DNA from: Rotaria socialis
Lineage: Eukaryota > Rotifera > Eurotatoria > Philodinida > Philodinidae
Length of the DNA stretch: 64,000 bases
Assembly: GCA_905331475.1 (NCBI GenBank)
Contig: CAJNYU010003365.1
Span: 145,546 to 209,545, forward strand
Reading direction: 5' to 3'
Under the pieces are notes generated by a model. The model did not search any database. It was not told where the DNA came from and saw nothing but the letters and a program-made list of their open reading frames with translations. Shown here piece by piece: positions 23,816 to 36,295 of this stretch. The stretch's first letter is position 1, and every line of letters starts with the position of its first letter. The position numbers were made by a program, and so were the translations under genes.

Positions 23816-25319
23816 ATGATAAATGATTATCTTGTGCTCAGATATCTATGATTGTTGTAAAAGAAGGACAAAAGGAAAAAATTGAACTAATGTGTTATCT
23901 GATCATAGAAAAAGTTAACAGCTATAGAAATTTCAATATGAAAAAGAAAGATTATTTAGGTAATTAAAAAATAGCAAGTTAAGTTTGCTATATTCAGATT
24001 TATGTCGATATGATCTTGAAAAAAGCTTTTAGGTTGAACATAGAATGAGGAAAGATAAAATTGGTTTACTACCACTTAAAATGTTTAAATTGTTACGGAA
24101 ATAAACAAAGTTTATAAGAAAATTCAGCATTCTCTTGATATGTTGAGAATTTTCTGGTCTCTGATAGAAGATTATTAGCATTAACGAAGCTTTTCAAGAG
24201 TTTAAAATCATTTTATTCAAACGTTTTTTAGAAACCGAGACCTCAAAAGCGTAGACACAGAAGCAATGAGATAAGAGGAAAACGTTTTTAATTAAAACCA
24301 CTGCCTGAATTTGATCTCGATTTTCAAAATCTTAGAAAAAATCCAAAGACATCGCCACCAAAGCTTTTGAACAATCTTGTGCTCTTGGATAAATTAATTC
24401 AAGCTGAATAGATTGATCTGTTCGAAATGATCTTTTGTATTTCTCATAGGTCATGACAATTTATTAGATTTTAGAAAAATAAAACTTTATTTAATTGGAT
24501 TTCATAAAATGACTACTGAAATGTCTGCCATTTTTTTATATTGAATTAATACTAATAGTCATTTTTACTAATTTTATTTACATGATTCATGATCAGCTCA
24601 TCAGTAATAAATCAACGCATGCATTACATTGTTTCCTATTCTATCTTGGCATAGTGAATTATGTTTATTTAAAATTTTATCAATCGAAATCTGTTATAAA
24701 ACAGTTTCTAATTTCCGACATTGATTTTATTCTATGTGAATTGTAATCTCCATCGACTGCATGCCACTGTTCATACTGGGGTTCAGAAACAATGTATCAG
24801 ATGTAATAGAAGATTTCGAGTCTTTTATTATTAAAATTTATTTCAGTACCAAATTATTCTAAACAACGACTCTCGTTGAAATATCTGTAAGTAATGAAGA
24901 TTTCATATTAATAGTTATACTAAAACTACTAGGGTTTTTATAAGATATTTATTTATTTTAGCAGTTGATTTAATAAACTGTAATGAGCTTACATCATATG
25001 AATACAAAAAATTGATTCGATTCCGTACAGTTTTGTAAAACGACAGATCCAACATTGGAAATAATTTGTATTAGAGAGCAGAATAAAAGTAAATTACACA
25101 ATTTTACCGCTCAGTTACGAAGTTCTATTATGATCTGATCGGCCGCTTTCAGTAGTTCTATCGACCTATTGTCATTTTATCAAATTCTTATTATTTAATC
25201 ACAAAGAAATTTTTTCATCTTATGTCGTATGATAAAGAATTTCATTTTATATTTAAATGCTAATGAAAATAGCCTTTTTACATTTATATAATGAGACAAC
25301 ACAGAAAAAAAAACTTAAT
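23816..25319. other. Intergenic downstream of the T-box gene
   Basis: No supported frame, RNA gene or repeat. Confidence 0.5.
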
Positions 25320-27073
25320 TTAATATTGTTCAACATCCTGTGTTATTGGTATCAATGGATTCATATAGTTATTATCAGTCGATGGCATTGCCATCGGTGG
25401 TTGCATCTGTAAATATGATGTTGGTTCTTGATTTGAATTATTATTTAAAGGATAATTGAATGGATACATGAATGGATAATGAGGTATCGATGATGATGGC
25501 GGCGACGGCGCTCCATATGAAAAATAATATGGCGATGATGATGGATAATAAAGATTTGTACTATGAGCCGTACTATCTGGTAGTGGAGGTGAAGATGACG
25601 ACGAACATGGTATATTGGATGAGGTTATTGGAGCGTAAAAGGGTGATAAATCGAACAGTGATGTTGATGATGAAGGATAACCAAGGCCTAAAACAAAATA
25701 CAAGTTTTTTTCCCAGTTAAATTTATTATAGATATTAGCATAAAAAACGTTGTTTGTGCAATGATAAATCACAAATTAGAAAATTCTCCTTATGATGAAT
25801 AGACTTTTCTGTTTCTTAGTATTATTCGACAAAAATTTGATAGATCTCATATGAAACTGAAATATAAATTCGTATTAAATGCAAGTCTCAATCATAGTCC
25901 ATAACACATTGCTGTAGATAGACCTAACAACGATGAATAGCTTTCCATTGATAAACAGACGATGAAAATTTATTTTTCTTTACTAGGATGAATTATAATG
26001 CAAATAGAACAAAAAATAAACAAAATTTCGTACCATTATTTAATGAAGATCTGCGTTGCGAATGAGTGTAACTATAAGGTGAGCATCTATATGATTGAAG
26101 TATAACTCGATCTGGTCCTCCTGATGATGACTCTTGTGAGCCAAAAATAGAGGTACGACCTGCTTGTTCATCGTCTGTTTCTCTGCAAAGCAAAAACACT
26201 ATTTAGTTTTGAAAACATACTTAATTCAGCTAGATACCTTTTGAAAGTTTCTACATCAAGGAATGCTTTAGCAAATGGATTATGCCGGATTTTTAATGCT
26301 TTTACCTAAATCAAACCAAAAGCTTTTTGTAGAGATGATCTTTAAATAACAAGAATCTTACTTCTTCATTTTGATAAGCTGTCACAGCAATGAATTCAGT
26401 TTCATCGAAACTTATTTCATAGATTTTCGTTTTCGACATGATGTCAATAATAGAAATTCGCGGTCGATATTTATGGAGTGAATTGAGTAAAACCTTTTGA
26501 ATAGAAAAACAAATAAATGTCCTGATGTACACTGTTTTTCCATGTTTACGTACCTGAGATGTTCCTATTTGATCTATTTTATTTGTTAATTTAACTTTAG
26601 GAAATGCTACTATATCCTTCATCCAAGTTCGACCATAATTCGGTGAATCAGGATGTTGGTAAGGTGAACGATGAATAGTTTCATCAGCTTTCATACCTGG
26701 TTGCCATTTGCAACTAGCATACCGCCAACGATGAGAGTCAAGTTGATCAAACGATAATTCTACGGTGTACATTTTATCTGGATCTAATCCACCAATATTT
26801 ATTGATACAATTGGAAACATACGACGACCAGCTTTTGTAACTCTAGTATGTTTACATTGTAAAGAAAAAAGAAGTTTATTCGAACTAATCACTTACATCA
26901 TTTCGTTAGTTATTTCATGAAATTGATTCCATAAATCTCGATTATGTAAATTAATACTGATATTTTCTTGATTGTAATACTGAATCTGTTCATACTGTAA
27001 TGAAGAGTGTGTGAAGTTTTAAAAAAAAAGTAGTGGTAAAATTTAATCAACTTACCAGTCCGGAATATTGCAT
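25320..27073 (-). CDS. T-box transcription factor, Brachyury-like
   Basis: Seven exons agree in phase: 27073-27056, 26994-26897, 26842-26554, 26493-26362, 26305-26238, 26182-26034 and 25687-25320, totalling about 373 residues. The T-box runs from LWNQFHEITNEMIVTKAGRR through FPIVSINIGGLDPDKMY, HRWRYASCKWQPG, HPDSPNYG, FPKVKLTNK, VLLNSLHKYRPRI, ETEFIAVTAYQNEEV and ALKIRHNPFAKAFLD. The spacing of HPDSPN, KVKLTNK and LNSLHKY fits Brachyury best, but the subfamily is an inference. The C-terminus is Ser/Pro/Tyr-rich, like T-box activation regions. The first coding exon is only six codons. Introns are mostly 50-75 bp; the last is 346 bp. The protein should bind T-half-site DNA in the nucleus and act in mesoderm or axial patterning by family knowledge. 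Confidence 0.88.
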
Positions 27074-28734
27074 TTCGATATTTTTTTCAAGTCACACAAT
27101 AGTGAGAGATATAAATTGTGAATTCTGCCAAATATATGTAACATTTATTTAACATTTTCTTCGATCGATTAACCAATGAAAATAGGTCATTCGTTTGCTT
27201 CTCTCCTTTTAATTAACACACAGTGAAGACCAATCAATGAACACGTTCTTTCCTCTTTCAAGAAAGAGAGAGAGAGAGGGGGGGGGGAAGAGGAAGTTAA
27301 ACAATACCAGAATGACTAAGTTTTTATGAATCCGGCCTAGAGAAAATAGTAGGATCTGATCTCAAACATCTCGTAAATGACGAGATCGAATTTACAACAT
27401 AAAGATTAATAGATTTACTTCATATTAATTAAATCATGATGAATTACAAAGAAAAATGTCGAATCGTCTGTATAATAATCTCTGAAAGTTAAGTATTTTA
27501 AATAGATTTTAAATAGAAATAGTTTGAACTCATCAAAAGAAAATTAAATTCTTTGATTTAATTAATATTTAGTCTCGTTTATTTTTTGTACATGAACGTT
27601 TTCAATCTTATTAGATCGACTTTTTAAAATAAATTTCAATTCATTATACATATTGTCGTAAACTGCTAGATTGTCGTTATCAGTCCATACCTGCGTCTAG
27701 TTTTCGAATATTCTACACCAAATTGAATTAATCTGTATACATACAAACTGTAATTTTTCTTGCTTTTCCCTACACAAATGGTGCACCGATCAATTATCGT
27801 TCTTCGTCTGACAAATGCAATTACACAAACACTTGTATCAACTACAGTGGTCGATATTGTTATTCGTCACACATATTAATTGGTCTGCCATTGATTTATG
27901 ATCTCAATTGAAGATAGTAAAGCAAGCTGAGATTTTTTTTCCAATTTCTCTCATATCTACGTCAATTGGTCTATTGTAAATGTTTTCTTTTCATGAAGAC
28001 TAGTATTTCAAATAAAAATTTGAAACTTAAATATATGAATTAATATTGTATTGGTTTGCTGAAAGAGTAAGTAAAAAAATGTGTTTCAAAATAGATATAC
28101 TTTTGTTAGATGTATACTGGCACTTACAAAGATAGGAACCATTCAATTCTCATCTTATATTCACATCTTAAAACAATCACAGATATGTGCATATGCCATA
28201 CTTTGAGCTAGTTTTAAAATATTAAACCAGAAAGCTTTCTTGTTGAAGTTTTTTGTTCGGTTAAAAAAATGGATACTATCATTTTAATTCGTAATAAAAA
28301 TCATTGTAAAAATTATGTATGTGCCAGGAAAAACAAGAATATTTTCTCAGATCCAGCAATTTCCTCATATTGAATTTCTTTTCTGAGTTCCGTCTCAAAA
28401 TAATGTTACTATTAGACGAGAAAGATTTGCAGTTGATGTAAATAAAATAAAATGTCATTCGAATCACTCTTTAATATTTCACATATAAATTAGTTTTTAA
28501 AAATGTTTTGTTGCTTGATAGTAACTGATTTGAAGAAAATCATTGCCGATAAAAGGTTTATGATAGAAACACATTCGGTTATTCTGCATATTGCAAACGT
28601 ATTAAGCTATTTATTGTGTTAGTTTTTATAAAATAATCAAATAAGAAGAAAATCCACTTCAGTGTTTATTTGGGAAATTCCGTAATCATCAAAGTAAAAG
28701 AAGAAACCAAGCAGAGATTAGTTTACTGATAAAA
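27074..28734. other. Intergenic upstream of the T-box gene
   Basis: It contains an (AG)n-poly(G) tract at about 27265-27288 and no supported gene. It is probably the T-box 5' regulatory region, but I cannot name any site. Confidence 0.45.
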
Positions 28735-29860
28735 TGCATTTTGCTGAATGATATCATCCTCAAACCGTGGTCGATACTCAAAGTAATCCAATGAATCTTG
28801 CTAAACGTTTGTTAACAATCACAATTGAATCATTGTCTGGTCAATATGATTATCCTGCTAGAATTATTATGCATCAAGAAAGTGAAACGCCAACTCATGC
28901 TGATACAAGGTTTTTCGACATCAATTAGTGATGTACCATAACCATCGTGAACATTGGTTAATGAATATTATTGTCTTGTTGGCGATGTTACTCATGATGT
29001 CTTATCGATATGTAAAATTGATTTTTTAATCCAAATTTAGTAAAAAAAACACCATTTATGGTAGAATTTTCAACAGCAACATACAGACGACAATATTCTG
29101 ATTCAGCTCGTAGTTCACGTAGTATTGCCATGAAAATTCATACAGATGAAGAAGAATATAATATATTTTCAGTTAACTTTCTTGAAATTTTAGTACGTGA
29201 CCCAACTCAAGAACCAGTTGTCATTTGTTCACAACAACGTCATCTAAATAGTTTTCTTGTTCATTGAGATGAAGCATCGAAATTTATATTGGTTGTACTG
29301 CAAAATATGCTAGCTAATACTTTGTTTCGATTCGATCATTCCGCATATGTTGGTAAGAAAATATTTACATTGTAAAACTAGTATAACATAGCGTTTCTGA
29401 TGCTGAAACCGTTCGACTGTTTGGTTAAGATCCAGATCATTCTATCTTGGTAAACATCATTTAGATAAAGGTGAATCATGTGACGTTAAATGGGAAATTC
29501 AATTTATGGATAAAAATAGAAAAGTTACTGATTTCGATCTGCTTGTTGAAACTAAAACATGATAAAAAGAACGATATTCATATGTTGAATTTGGATGTCA
29601 ATTATGGTATTGAACCAAATAGGCATCGAAATTCATTTACTCAACCGCCACGTACTCGATCTGATGATTTTAATTTGTAATGAAAAAACTCAATTATAAC
29701 AAGGATATTTAGCTCAAAAATCATATTGTTGCCACGAGAGTGAACTTCCTCTTGATGCTGAATATTTTCATGCACGTTGATTTTATTTATATGATTCAAC
29801 TCAAGATGAATATACTCATTTTCATTAAAATATAACCCAACATATTTAGATCAGTATCAA
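28735..29860 (+). pseudogene. Decayed coding sequence, family not recognised
   Basis: Protein-like segments follow each other in shifting plus-strand frames with stops between them. They include NPMNLAKRLLTITIESLSGQ (about 28790), TPFMVEFSTATYRRQYSDSA (about 29050), EILVRDPTQEPVVICSQQRH (about 29190), GESCDVKWEIQFMDKNRKVT (about 29470) and FYLYDSTQDEYTHFH (about 29785). The codon use of these pieces is gene-like, and their collinearity suggests one former gene with several frameshifts and stops. I could not assign a family with confidence. It may be an old duplicate of a gene elsewhere in the genome. Confidence 0.4.
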
Positions 29861-30836
29861 AAACTGAAATAAAATTTTGATTCTTTGCTACATGTTATAA
29901 GATTCATTCAGTTTAAGTTAATGGTATTTTAAAATTATTTGATGAAATAATATTTGATCAAGTCGAATATGTTGCTAAAATAGCTCTAAGACAAACATAC
30001 TGTTGATAATATATAGTCGTTGAATAATCGAATATAAATATGATGGGCCTTGGGCTGTGATCAAGACTTTTTCTTTGTCATGTAAGACTTGCATATAATA
30101 TCATACCATCACGATTCGCGTATTCTATACGGGTATGGTCAAGAAAGTTTTTTGGAAACTACTAGCAGAGTGTACATCATGTGTAATACGATTTGATAAA
30201 CATACACCAACAATCCTATCAGCAAACTCTAACTGTACTAGGTAAATATATTTCGTGGTGTTTTTTTAATTTTTTTTATAGATGCTGTATGAAAAGGAGG
30301 TGAAGACATAGGCCCTTCAATAGATATTATTCAATAATCTTTGTGTACTTAACAAAGTAGCAGCATCGGATTCCACATTCCAATACCAAACAGATCTTGT
30401 TAACAATATTTTTTTTTCTGTCTAGCGCAACAATAAAATGTGATTAATCTAGATGTAGACATTCGTCATAAGTGATTTTAATAACTAATCGGTGAAGATA
30501 AAATTAAATTGATAGTAACACGTTGAAACTAAGAATATAAAAATATGACTATGACTATGGTCATATTTCTTTAATGATAAGTTCTCGCAAGGGAAGATAT
30601 GTTAAAACAAGCATAATCTCATGATATAGTTCCTAGTAATCGAATAAACCGAAGTAAAGAAAATGTTGAATATTTAATTTGTTTATTTCTTCTTATTTAT
30701 TTAATTTCTTGTTGTTGTTGTTCTTTTTTGTTTTGTCTATGATCAATAACAACAAATATATATCGAGTGTGTATGATGTTATATAAAAACAAAAAACAAT
30801 GCGGAGAAAGTAAGAAGATAGATATTTGTCGGTTTT
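29861..30836. other. Intergenic downstream of RPL4
   Basis: AT-rich, with no clear gene. The RPL4 3' untranslated region is expected just below 30837. Confidence 0.45.
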
Positions 30837-33054
30837 CTACGAAGATTTCGTTGTTGTGGCTTTTTTTGTTGCTACAACTTGTTGTTTTTTAGTTGTTTTG
30901 GCCAAGTTAACGCCCGATAAACGTTTAGCTTTTACTGATGCATGAGTACGTGCTTTACGTGCGGCAACCTATAAACAGAAAATTTTCATAAGACACTAAA
31001 TTTGAAAGAAAGCTATTTTACTTTTGATTCAATTGTTTTGCCTGTACGTCGTCCTTTCAGTTGTGTTAAAAGTGTTTGACGTTTTTGTACACCTGCATAT
31101 GGATTGAGTCGTGACATTAAACCAATATTCTTCAATGGATTCTTCTTCACTTTACGACGTGCTTGACATTTTCTAATTTTATTTTCCGTTTATAAAATAA
31201 AATCACATAAACAAAACAAAACAAAACAAAACAAAACTACATACATTGGTGCGCGAAGTACACTCTGAATTTCAAATGCTTTAAGTAAACGTCCTAAATC
31301 ACTATTGGTCATCATTGGTTGTGGAAGACTACAATAAATAAATGATTTTAAAATATTTATAGATAGTGTTTTTATAGTTTGCTAAAAATGATACGAATAT
31401 ATACACATTTTTTTGTGATATCTCCGGAAAATGTAGAATCCCTTCGCTATAGCCTGATAAGTGAATCAATGAGACAAAACGAGAAAACATCGATGTAATC
31501 TCTTACTTGAAATCAACTTTAAGTTGAGATTTTTTACTCCATGTACCATAAAGTGCATCGAGTTTTTTAAAGGCTGATTCAGTCCAAATGAGAAATCGAC
31601 CAAGATGACCACCTGGTGCCAAACGAAGCAAATTCAATCGTTCAACACTTAACAAGGATACTCCTAAAATGAATCATACCTATTTATGTTGTTTTCAATT
31701 TTTAACAGATGTTCAACAACTCGACCAACTATCAAGTACAAAACAAAATTAGATGCACAAAAAAACCTATTATCCTATTCTTTCACCATCCAGGCTTTTT
31801 AAGCAAAACAAAAGTATTCATGCAGATTTTAATCTCTATTTTAGATACAATTGAAATTTTCGGGAAAAAATTTAATAACTTTTGTCGTTAATCAATCAGT
31901 AAATAGCTATCAAGAAAATGATTCATTTTTCTCTTGCGTGTTTTCACGGAATACATCGATGTATCTGGTCTCCATCTCCGAGTTAAATAATTTTCCTCGG
32001 ATTAATAAAAAATTTCAGAATTGAAATTTATTTGTTCAAAATGAAGAAGAAATATTTCATGAAAAAAAGAAATACTTCCGAAGACGTGAACAATCATTTT
32101 TATATACCTCTCAGTTTTTTGGAGATACACTTTATAAATCAAGATGTTCTCCAAAGATAAAAGGATAATATTATATTATCGAGAAAAAATATTCTTACCT
32201 GGGATGTTACGAAAAGCTTTTTTGACACCATTATCCTTATCATAAATAATAACTGGACCACGTTTCATTACTGTTCGTCGATTACGCATTTTTCCTTTTC
32301 CAGCGCGTGTATGTTTCGATGCATAAACTTTGAGAATATCAGACCATGCACCAACTTTACGTAGAACGGCTACAGCTTCTTTAGTTTTCTTTAAATCTTG
32401 AAATTTATCCGATACAACTAGAGGAATTTCTGGTACAGTTTCAATGCTATGACCTATATAAGTTATAGAATATGAGAAAAAATATACAGCTGTTTCTCAA
32501 ATGTACCTCTAGCTAAAACAAGCGATGGAACACCAGATGCAGCGATAGCACTAACAAGTGCATAACGTCGTTGTTTTAAATTAATTTTTCTATGCCATTT
32601 ACGCCATACTTTTAATGGTGCATACATTCGACCACCACGGCACATATTACCGAAAGCACCTTGACCTGATCGGTGTGTACCACCACCACGCACACGTGGA
32701 ATACGAGCTACAGCACGGCCAGTACCCCAAGATTCAGCTGACGTTTGTTCACCTAACAACAAAAAGAAAAAAGGAACCCGCATAGAAATGCTATTTTACT
32801 ATTTGAAAAGAAAATCCTACCAGCGTTACTACTGACAGCGTGTGCTTGTCGTTTATTACGTCTCATTTGATCATGAACAAAGCTAACAATATCAGTACGA
32901 ATTGGAGCTCGAAAAACAGCTGGTAAAACGACTGATCTTCCGGTTGATTGCCCTTTTTCATCGTACACACTCACAAGAGGTCGCGAAGCGGCCTATAATT
33001 AGATTGACGTAAATTAAAGAAACAGATTTTTAAAGAAAAAATTGGACAAACCAT
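30837..33054 (-). CDS. RPL4: 60S ribosomal protein L4 (uL4)
   Basis: Eight coding exons are placed: 33054-33052 (the ATG alone), 32992-32821, 32752-32507, 32453-32199, 31663-31507, 31328-31245, 31172-31022 and 30968-30837. They sum to 399 residues. Near-identity to animal L4 is obvious in [68 protein letters not shown] and KKNPLKNI. The tail is shorter than in mammals and Lys/Thr/Ala-rich, as usual. It is a structural component of the large subunit; its internal loop lines the exit tunnel. Most introns are 50-70 bp, but intron 4 is 535 bp and intron 5 178 bp. Vertebrate RPL4 introns host box C/D snoRNAs. I looked for C and D boxes here and did not find a convincing pair. Confidence 0.95.
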
Positions 33055-33422
33055 TTTAGCGAGTCTTAATTGATTTTAAGTTAAATTCGAAAGCGACTGG
33101 ATACTGACGATTGCTATTGACCCCCACTGAAAAAAAAGATGGACTCTTATGAGTAAACATTGGATTCGATGGTTAAAATTGATTCTGAAGAATAATTCTA
33201 ATTAAATAACATTGCATTAAAAATTTTTGTTGTAAATTCATCAAATTCATCATAAATGCATTACTAATTTACTATTGAAGGCAATGTTCATGATGTCAGT
33301 AGCTGATTGATTTGACCAATCCGAGATAAATCAACGAGCCATTGACAACGACAGTATACAGTGTTTCTAACAGCAAGAGTCCGCCTTTGTTACAAAGAGT
33401 CAAAGAACCTTGCAATATTGAT
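33055..33422. other. RPL4 upstream region
   Basis: The promoter and 5' end of RPL4 should lie here. A pyrimidine-rich stretch on the gene strand is present, but no transcription start can be assigned. Confidence 0.4.
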
Positions 33423-33466
33423 TTGACACTTTGTTTTACACTTTGCTCATGAAAACAAAGTGTCAA
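33423..33466. repeat. Perfect 15-bp inverted repeat (hairpin A)
   Basis: TTGACACTTTGTTTT at 33423-33437 pairs with AAAACAAAGTGTCAA at 33452-33466 around a 14-nt loop. The same core recurs in the hairpin at 34388, on the other side of a transposon-like frame. Confidence 0.7.
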
Positions 33467-33619
33467 GTTGATACTTGCTGAAATTTTTTTACACTTTCCT
33501 TTTTATTATATGTAACCTTAGAACTCCCTAATTATATTTACTCGAAATATTCTTCGTATACTGACATCTTCAAATTAATTGGTTCATTCATTAAAGCATT
33601 TCTCAATTTATCACAATTG

Positions 33620-33850
33620 TAGCTATTGTTATTGTTATTTGAATTTATTTATTGTTGTTATTATCATTTGAATCCATTTAGTGTTGTTTTTGTTATTGAA
33701 CTTTATTTATTATCATTTTAATTACCATTTTAATTCATTTATTGTTGTTGCTACTATTGTTATTTATTTATTATTATTATTACCATTTGAATTCATCTAT
33801 TGTTTTTACTATTATTGCCATTTATTTATTTATTTTCGCTATTGTTGTGA
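33620..33850. repeat. Low-complexity TTATTGTT / ATTTGAATTCATTTATTG tract
   Basis: Imperfect tandem units of TTATTG, TTATT and CATTTGAATTCATT-like sequence. It gives spurious Ile/Phe/Tyr-rich frames. Confidence 0.65.
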
Positions 33851-33987
33851 TCGAATAATCTCTACGTGTTTCTCAACAATTTATGCATATTAATTGCTCG
33901 TGTTATTTATTTTTAAAAATAGAAATCACAAGTAAAGCTGTTTTTTTATATCTTCTAAGACTTGCCACCACTTTCTTTTTAGAGCAG

Positions 33988-34359
33988 ATGAACAAAAAAC
34001 AAATAGAATTAATTGAACTTTGGATTAGAAGTCCAAAACCACCAACGAACGTTTTATCACCACGTGAAAATCAACAACAAATTCGTTCTCCATCATCATA
34101 TACACCCGACTCTATTCCTTCATGTATATTTGACGAACCAGGAAATGAAATTGAAATTATTGCCAGTGAATCTTCATGTTCATCATCAAACGTTGCTGAT
34201 ATTCAACACGTGTCTTCTTCCATTGAATACGAAACTTCTAACAAGTCAAATTTAAACAAAAATCAAGTACTAAAACTGGCCGTAATTATCTTCCCGATTG
34301 GGAAAGCAACCAGATACTATGTACAAAATTTATTCATAGGATTCTCTCTTTTAATGTAA
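33988..34359 (+). pseudogene. N-terminal fragment of a transposon-like or zinc-finger protein
   Basis: The frame opens at an ATG (33988) directly after a splice-acceptor-like TTTTTAGAGCAG. It encodes MNKKQIELIELWIRSPKPPT, then a Ser/Pro-rich and acidic region, and ends soon after VLKLAVIIFPIG. In the +1 frame from about 34265 the text becomes TGRNYLPDWESNQILC, which resembles the start of the TTF-type zinc finger region in hAT-related proteins, so a frameshift probably truncates the frame. Similar hairpins flank it (33423 and 34388). The family assignment is tentative. Confidence 0.4.
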
Positions 34360-34387
34360 TTTTAATCATTTATACCTTGGAAACTTT

Positions 34388-34419
34388 GTGACACTTTGTT
34401 TAAAAAAACAAAATGTCAC
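34388..34419. repeat. 14-bp inverted repeat (hairpin B)
   Basis: GTGACACTTTGTTT at 34388-34401 pairs with AAACAAAATGTCAC at 34406-34419, with one mismatch. It shares the TGACACTTTGTTT core with hairpin A. Confidence 0.65.
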
Positions 34420-34424
34420 TTTAC

Positions 34425-35390
34425 ACTGTAATGGCAAAAGTAAAACGTCATTTGACTTTTTGTTTTAGATTCCTATTAGAAACGCTGACAGTATATTTAT
34501 CTTATGCTCAAACGAGAATGTTAGAGATTTTTTTTATAGATTCAGCGATATGCCTCGAAACAGAACAACTTAAAAAAGCTACTGTAGTTTGTCTTTAGCT
34601 GTATTTTTCATGAGAATTGAAAATTTTATACAAATACAAATCAAGTAAAAGCAGAAGTCTTCTAGATAGATTAGTTTTTGTTCTATATTTGAAGATTTAT
34701 ATAATTGCATAATTAAACCTCATGATAGCTAACTTAGTTATTTTATTATAATTTCAGATCTCTAGAGTGTCATAATTGCTAAATGAAATTTAAAAATTAT
34801 AAATTTCGTGTAGTGTCAAAAAATTCAAATTATGACGTTGCAATTTGTTGGAATCACTATGAAAGAAACATTTTAATTATTATTAGCTGATTTTTATTTT
34901 TAGATCAGCATCTCACTTGATATTAATTGGAGCATCAATCAAAACATTTAATTTTGATGTAACCCATTCTTTTATCGGTATTCGAGTACCAACTCGACTT
35001 TCGATATAATCAATTTTTTGACACAACAACTAGTAATGAACTTTTTTTTTTATAAAGTCCAAATTAATTATAATATTATGTTCTGCTTTTCAAAAGGAAA
35101 CGCCATTTATTATGTATGCAATTTCCAAAATACACCCTTCACAATTGGCAGTGTCGTTCGAAACACTTTATATTGGATACTTCCTGTTGTTTTCCTATTC
35201 AATTTTAAATAAATAGAAATAATATGGCTTAAATCTTTTATTGTTTGTATTTTGTTTCAGATTTTCCAAATCATTAATAGAAAAAATTCTGTTGTAGGTT
35301 GTATGTCGCTTGGTGTCCAAGCAAGATGAGAGAAGACGATAGAAGATTGCATGTATTCTTAATTGCTACTATGATATTGAGTAGCCCGAA
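34425..35390. other. Intergenic with a possible short coding remnant
   Basis: On the minus strand at about 35010-34905 a clean stretch reads YIESRVGTRIPIKEWVTSKL, then stops. It has coding character but is too short to identify. Nothing else is supported. Confidence 0.35.
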
Positions 35391-35660
35391 GTACGCCAAT
35401 ATGACTTTCGCCAATCGGTCTTTCGCCATTGGCGAAAGTCAGGTGGACATTCGCCAATACTGGCGAAACTTCCTCACATTCTCAGTTATTAGAGCAGATG
35501 ATATTTATATATAATATGGACTCTTCCCTATTCTAATACAACTTCTATTATGTTCTTGCCGAACATACACCAACTTTTGATTCATAGTTGAATGGTTCAA
35601 CACCTGTCGTTATTATAGTGAATGTCCCTCATACATTCGCCAATATTGACGAAGTTCGGC
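35390..35660. repeat. Palindromic TTCGCCAAT repeat cluster
   Basis: GACTTTCGCCAAT (35403-35415) pairs with ATTGGCGAAAGTC (35428-35440). The related direct repeats ACATTCGCCAATACTGGCGA (35447) and ACATTCGCCAATATTGACGA (35633) lie nearby. The cluster probably represents a small foldback element. Confidence 0.55.
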
Positions 35661-35679
35661 GATCCCATGACATTCTTCT

Positions 35680-36295
35680 CGACGATCATACTGTTCAGTT
35701 GATATAAAAACAATAGCTAATTTATTTATTTATCTAGAAACATCATCAAGCGAAAAACACGTCAAACGCTTATAAACTTTTCTACCGATGTTTGTAGTCT
35801 GAATTGAGGTTTGTGTAGGATTTGCCCCGCATAGTATGCCAGATGTGCAGGATGATCATTTATGAATGTTTACCAATGTTGAATATAATAAGTACATGTG
35901 AAAATAAATGATATCTATCTTTTATTATTATATTGGTGATACTAATTCGAGAATAGAAGTCATTCATATGAAATTTCAAACCATTTCCTCGAAGAAATAA
36001 AATACTTATGAAATATCTTCATGGGACTCATTTAGTAGGTTTAGTTTTGAGTCAGTCATAGGTGTAGTTAATAATTTATAAACCAGTATAGTTTATTTTT
36101 TACGAATTCATTTCACTTCGGAAATGTAGACTACGTCACAATGACGTATTCACCTCGAATGATGATAGATCAAGTTGATTTTTAATATTTACGTTATACT
36201 TTTATTGTTATAAAATAATAGAAATCTAATTGTAATGAATAAGTTTTGTAAAATGATTCATTTTGAGAAACTATATAAATATCAACACTCAATAT
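35680..36295. other. Intergenic; no gene recognised
   Basis: AT-rich sequence between the repeat cluster and the next MITE-like element. Confidence 0.5.

Noticed and set aside
31664-32198. Possible snoRNA in the long RPL4 intron 4
   Set aside because: RPL4 introns host C/D snoRNAs in vertebrates, but I found no convincing C box (RTGATGA) with a D box (CTGA) and terminal stem on the gene strand.
33681-33893. Tyr/Phe/Ile-rich plus-strand frame
   Set aside because: Direct translation of the TTATTG low-complexity tract.
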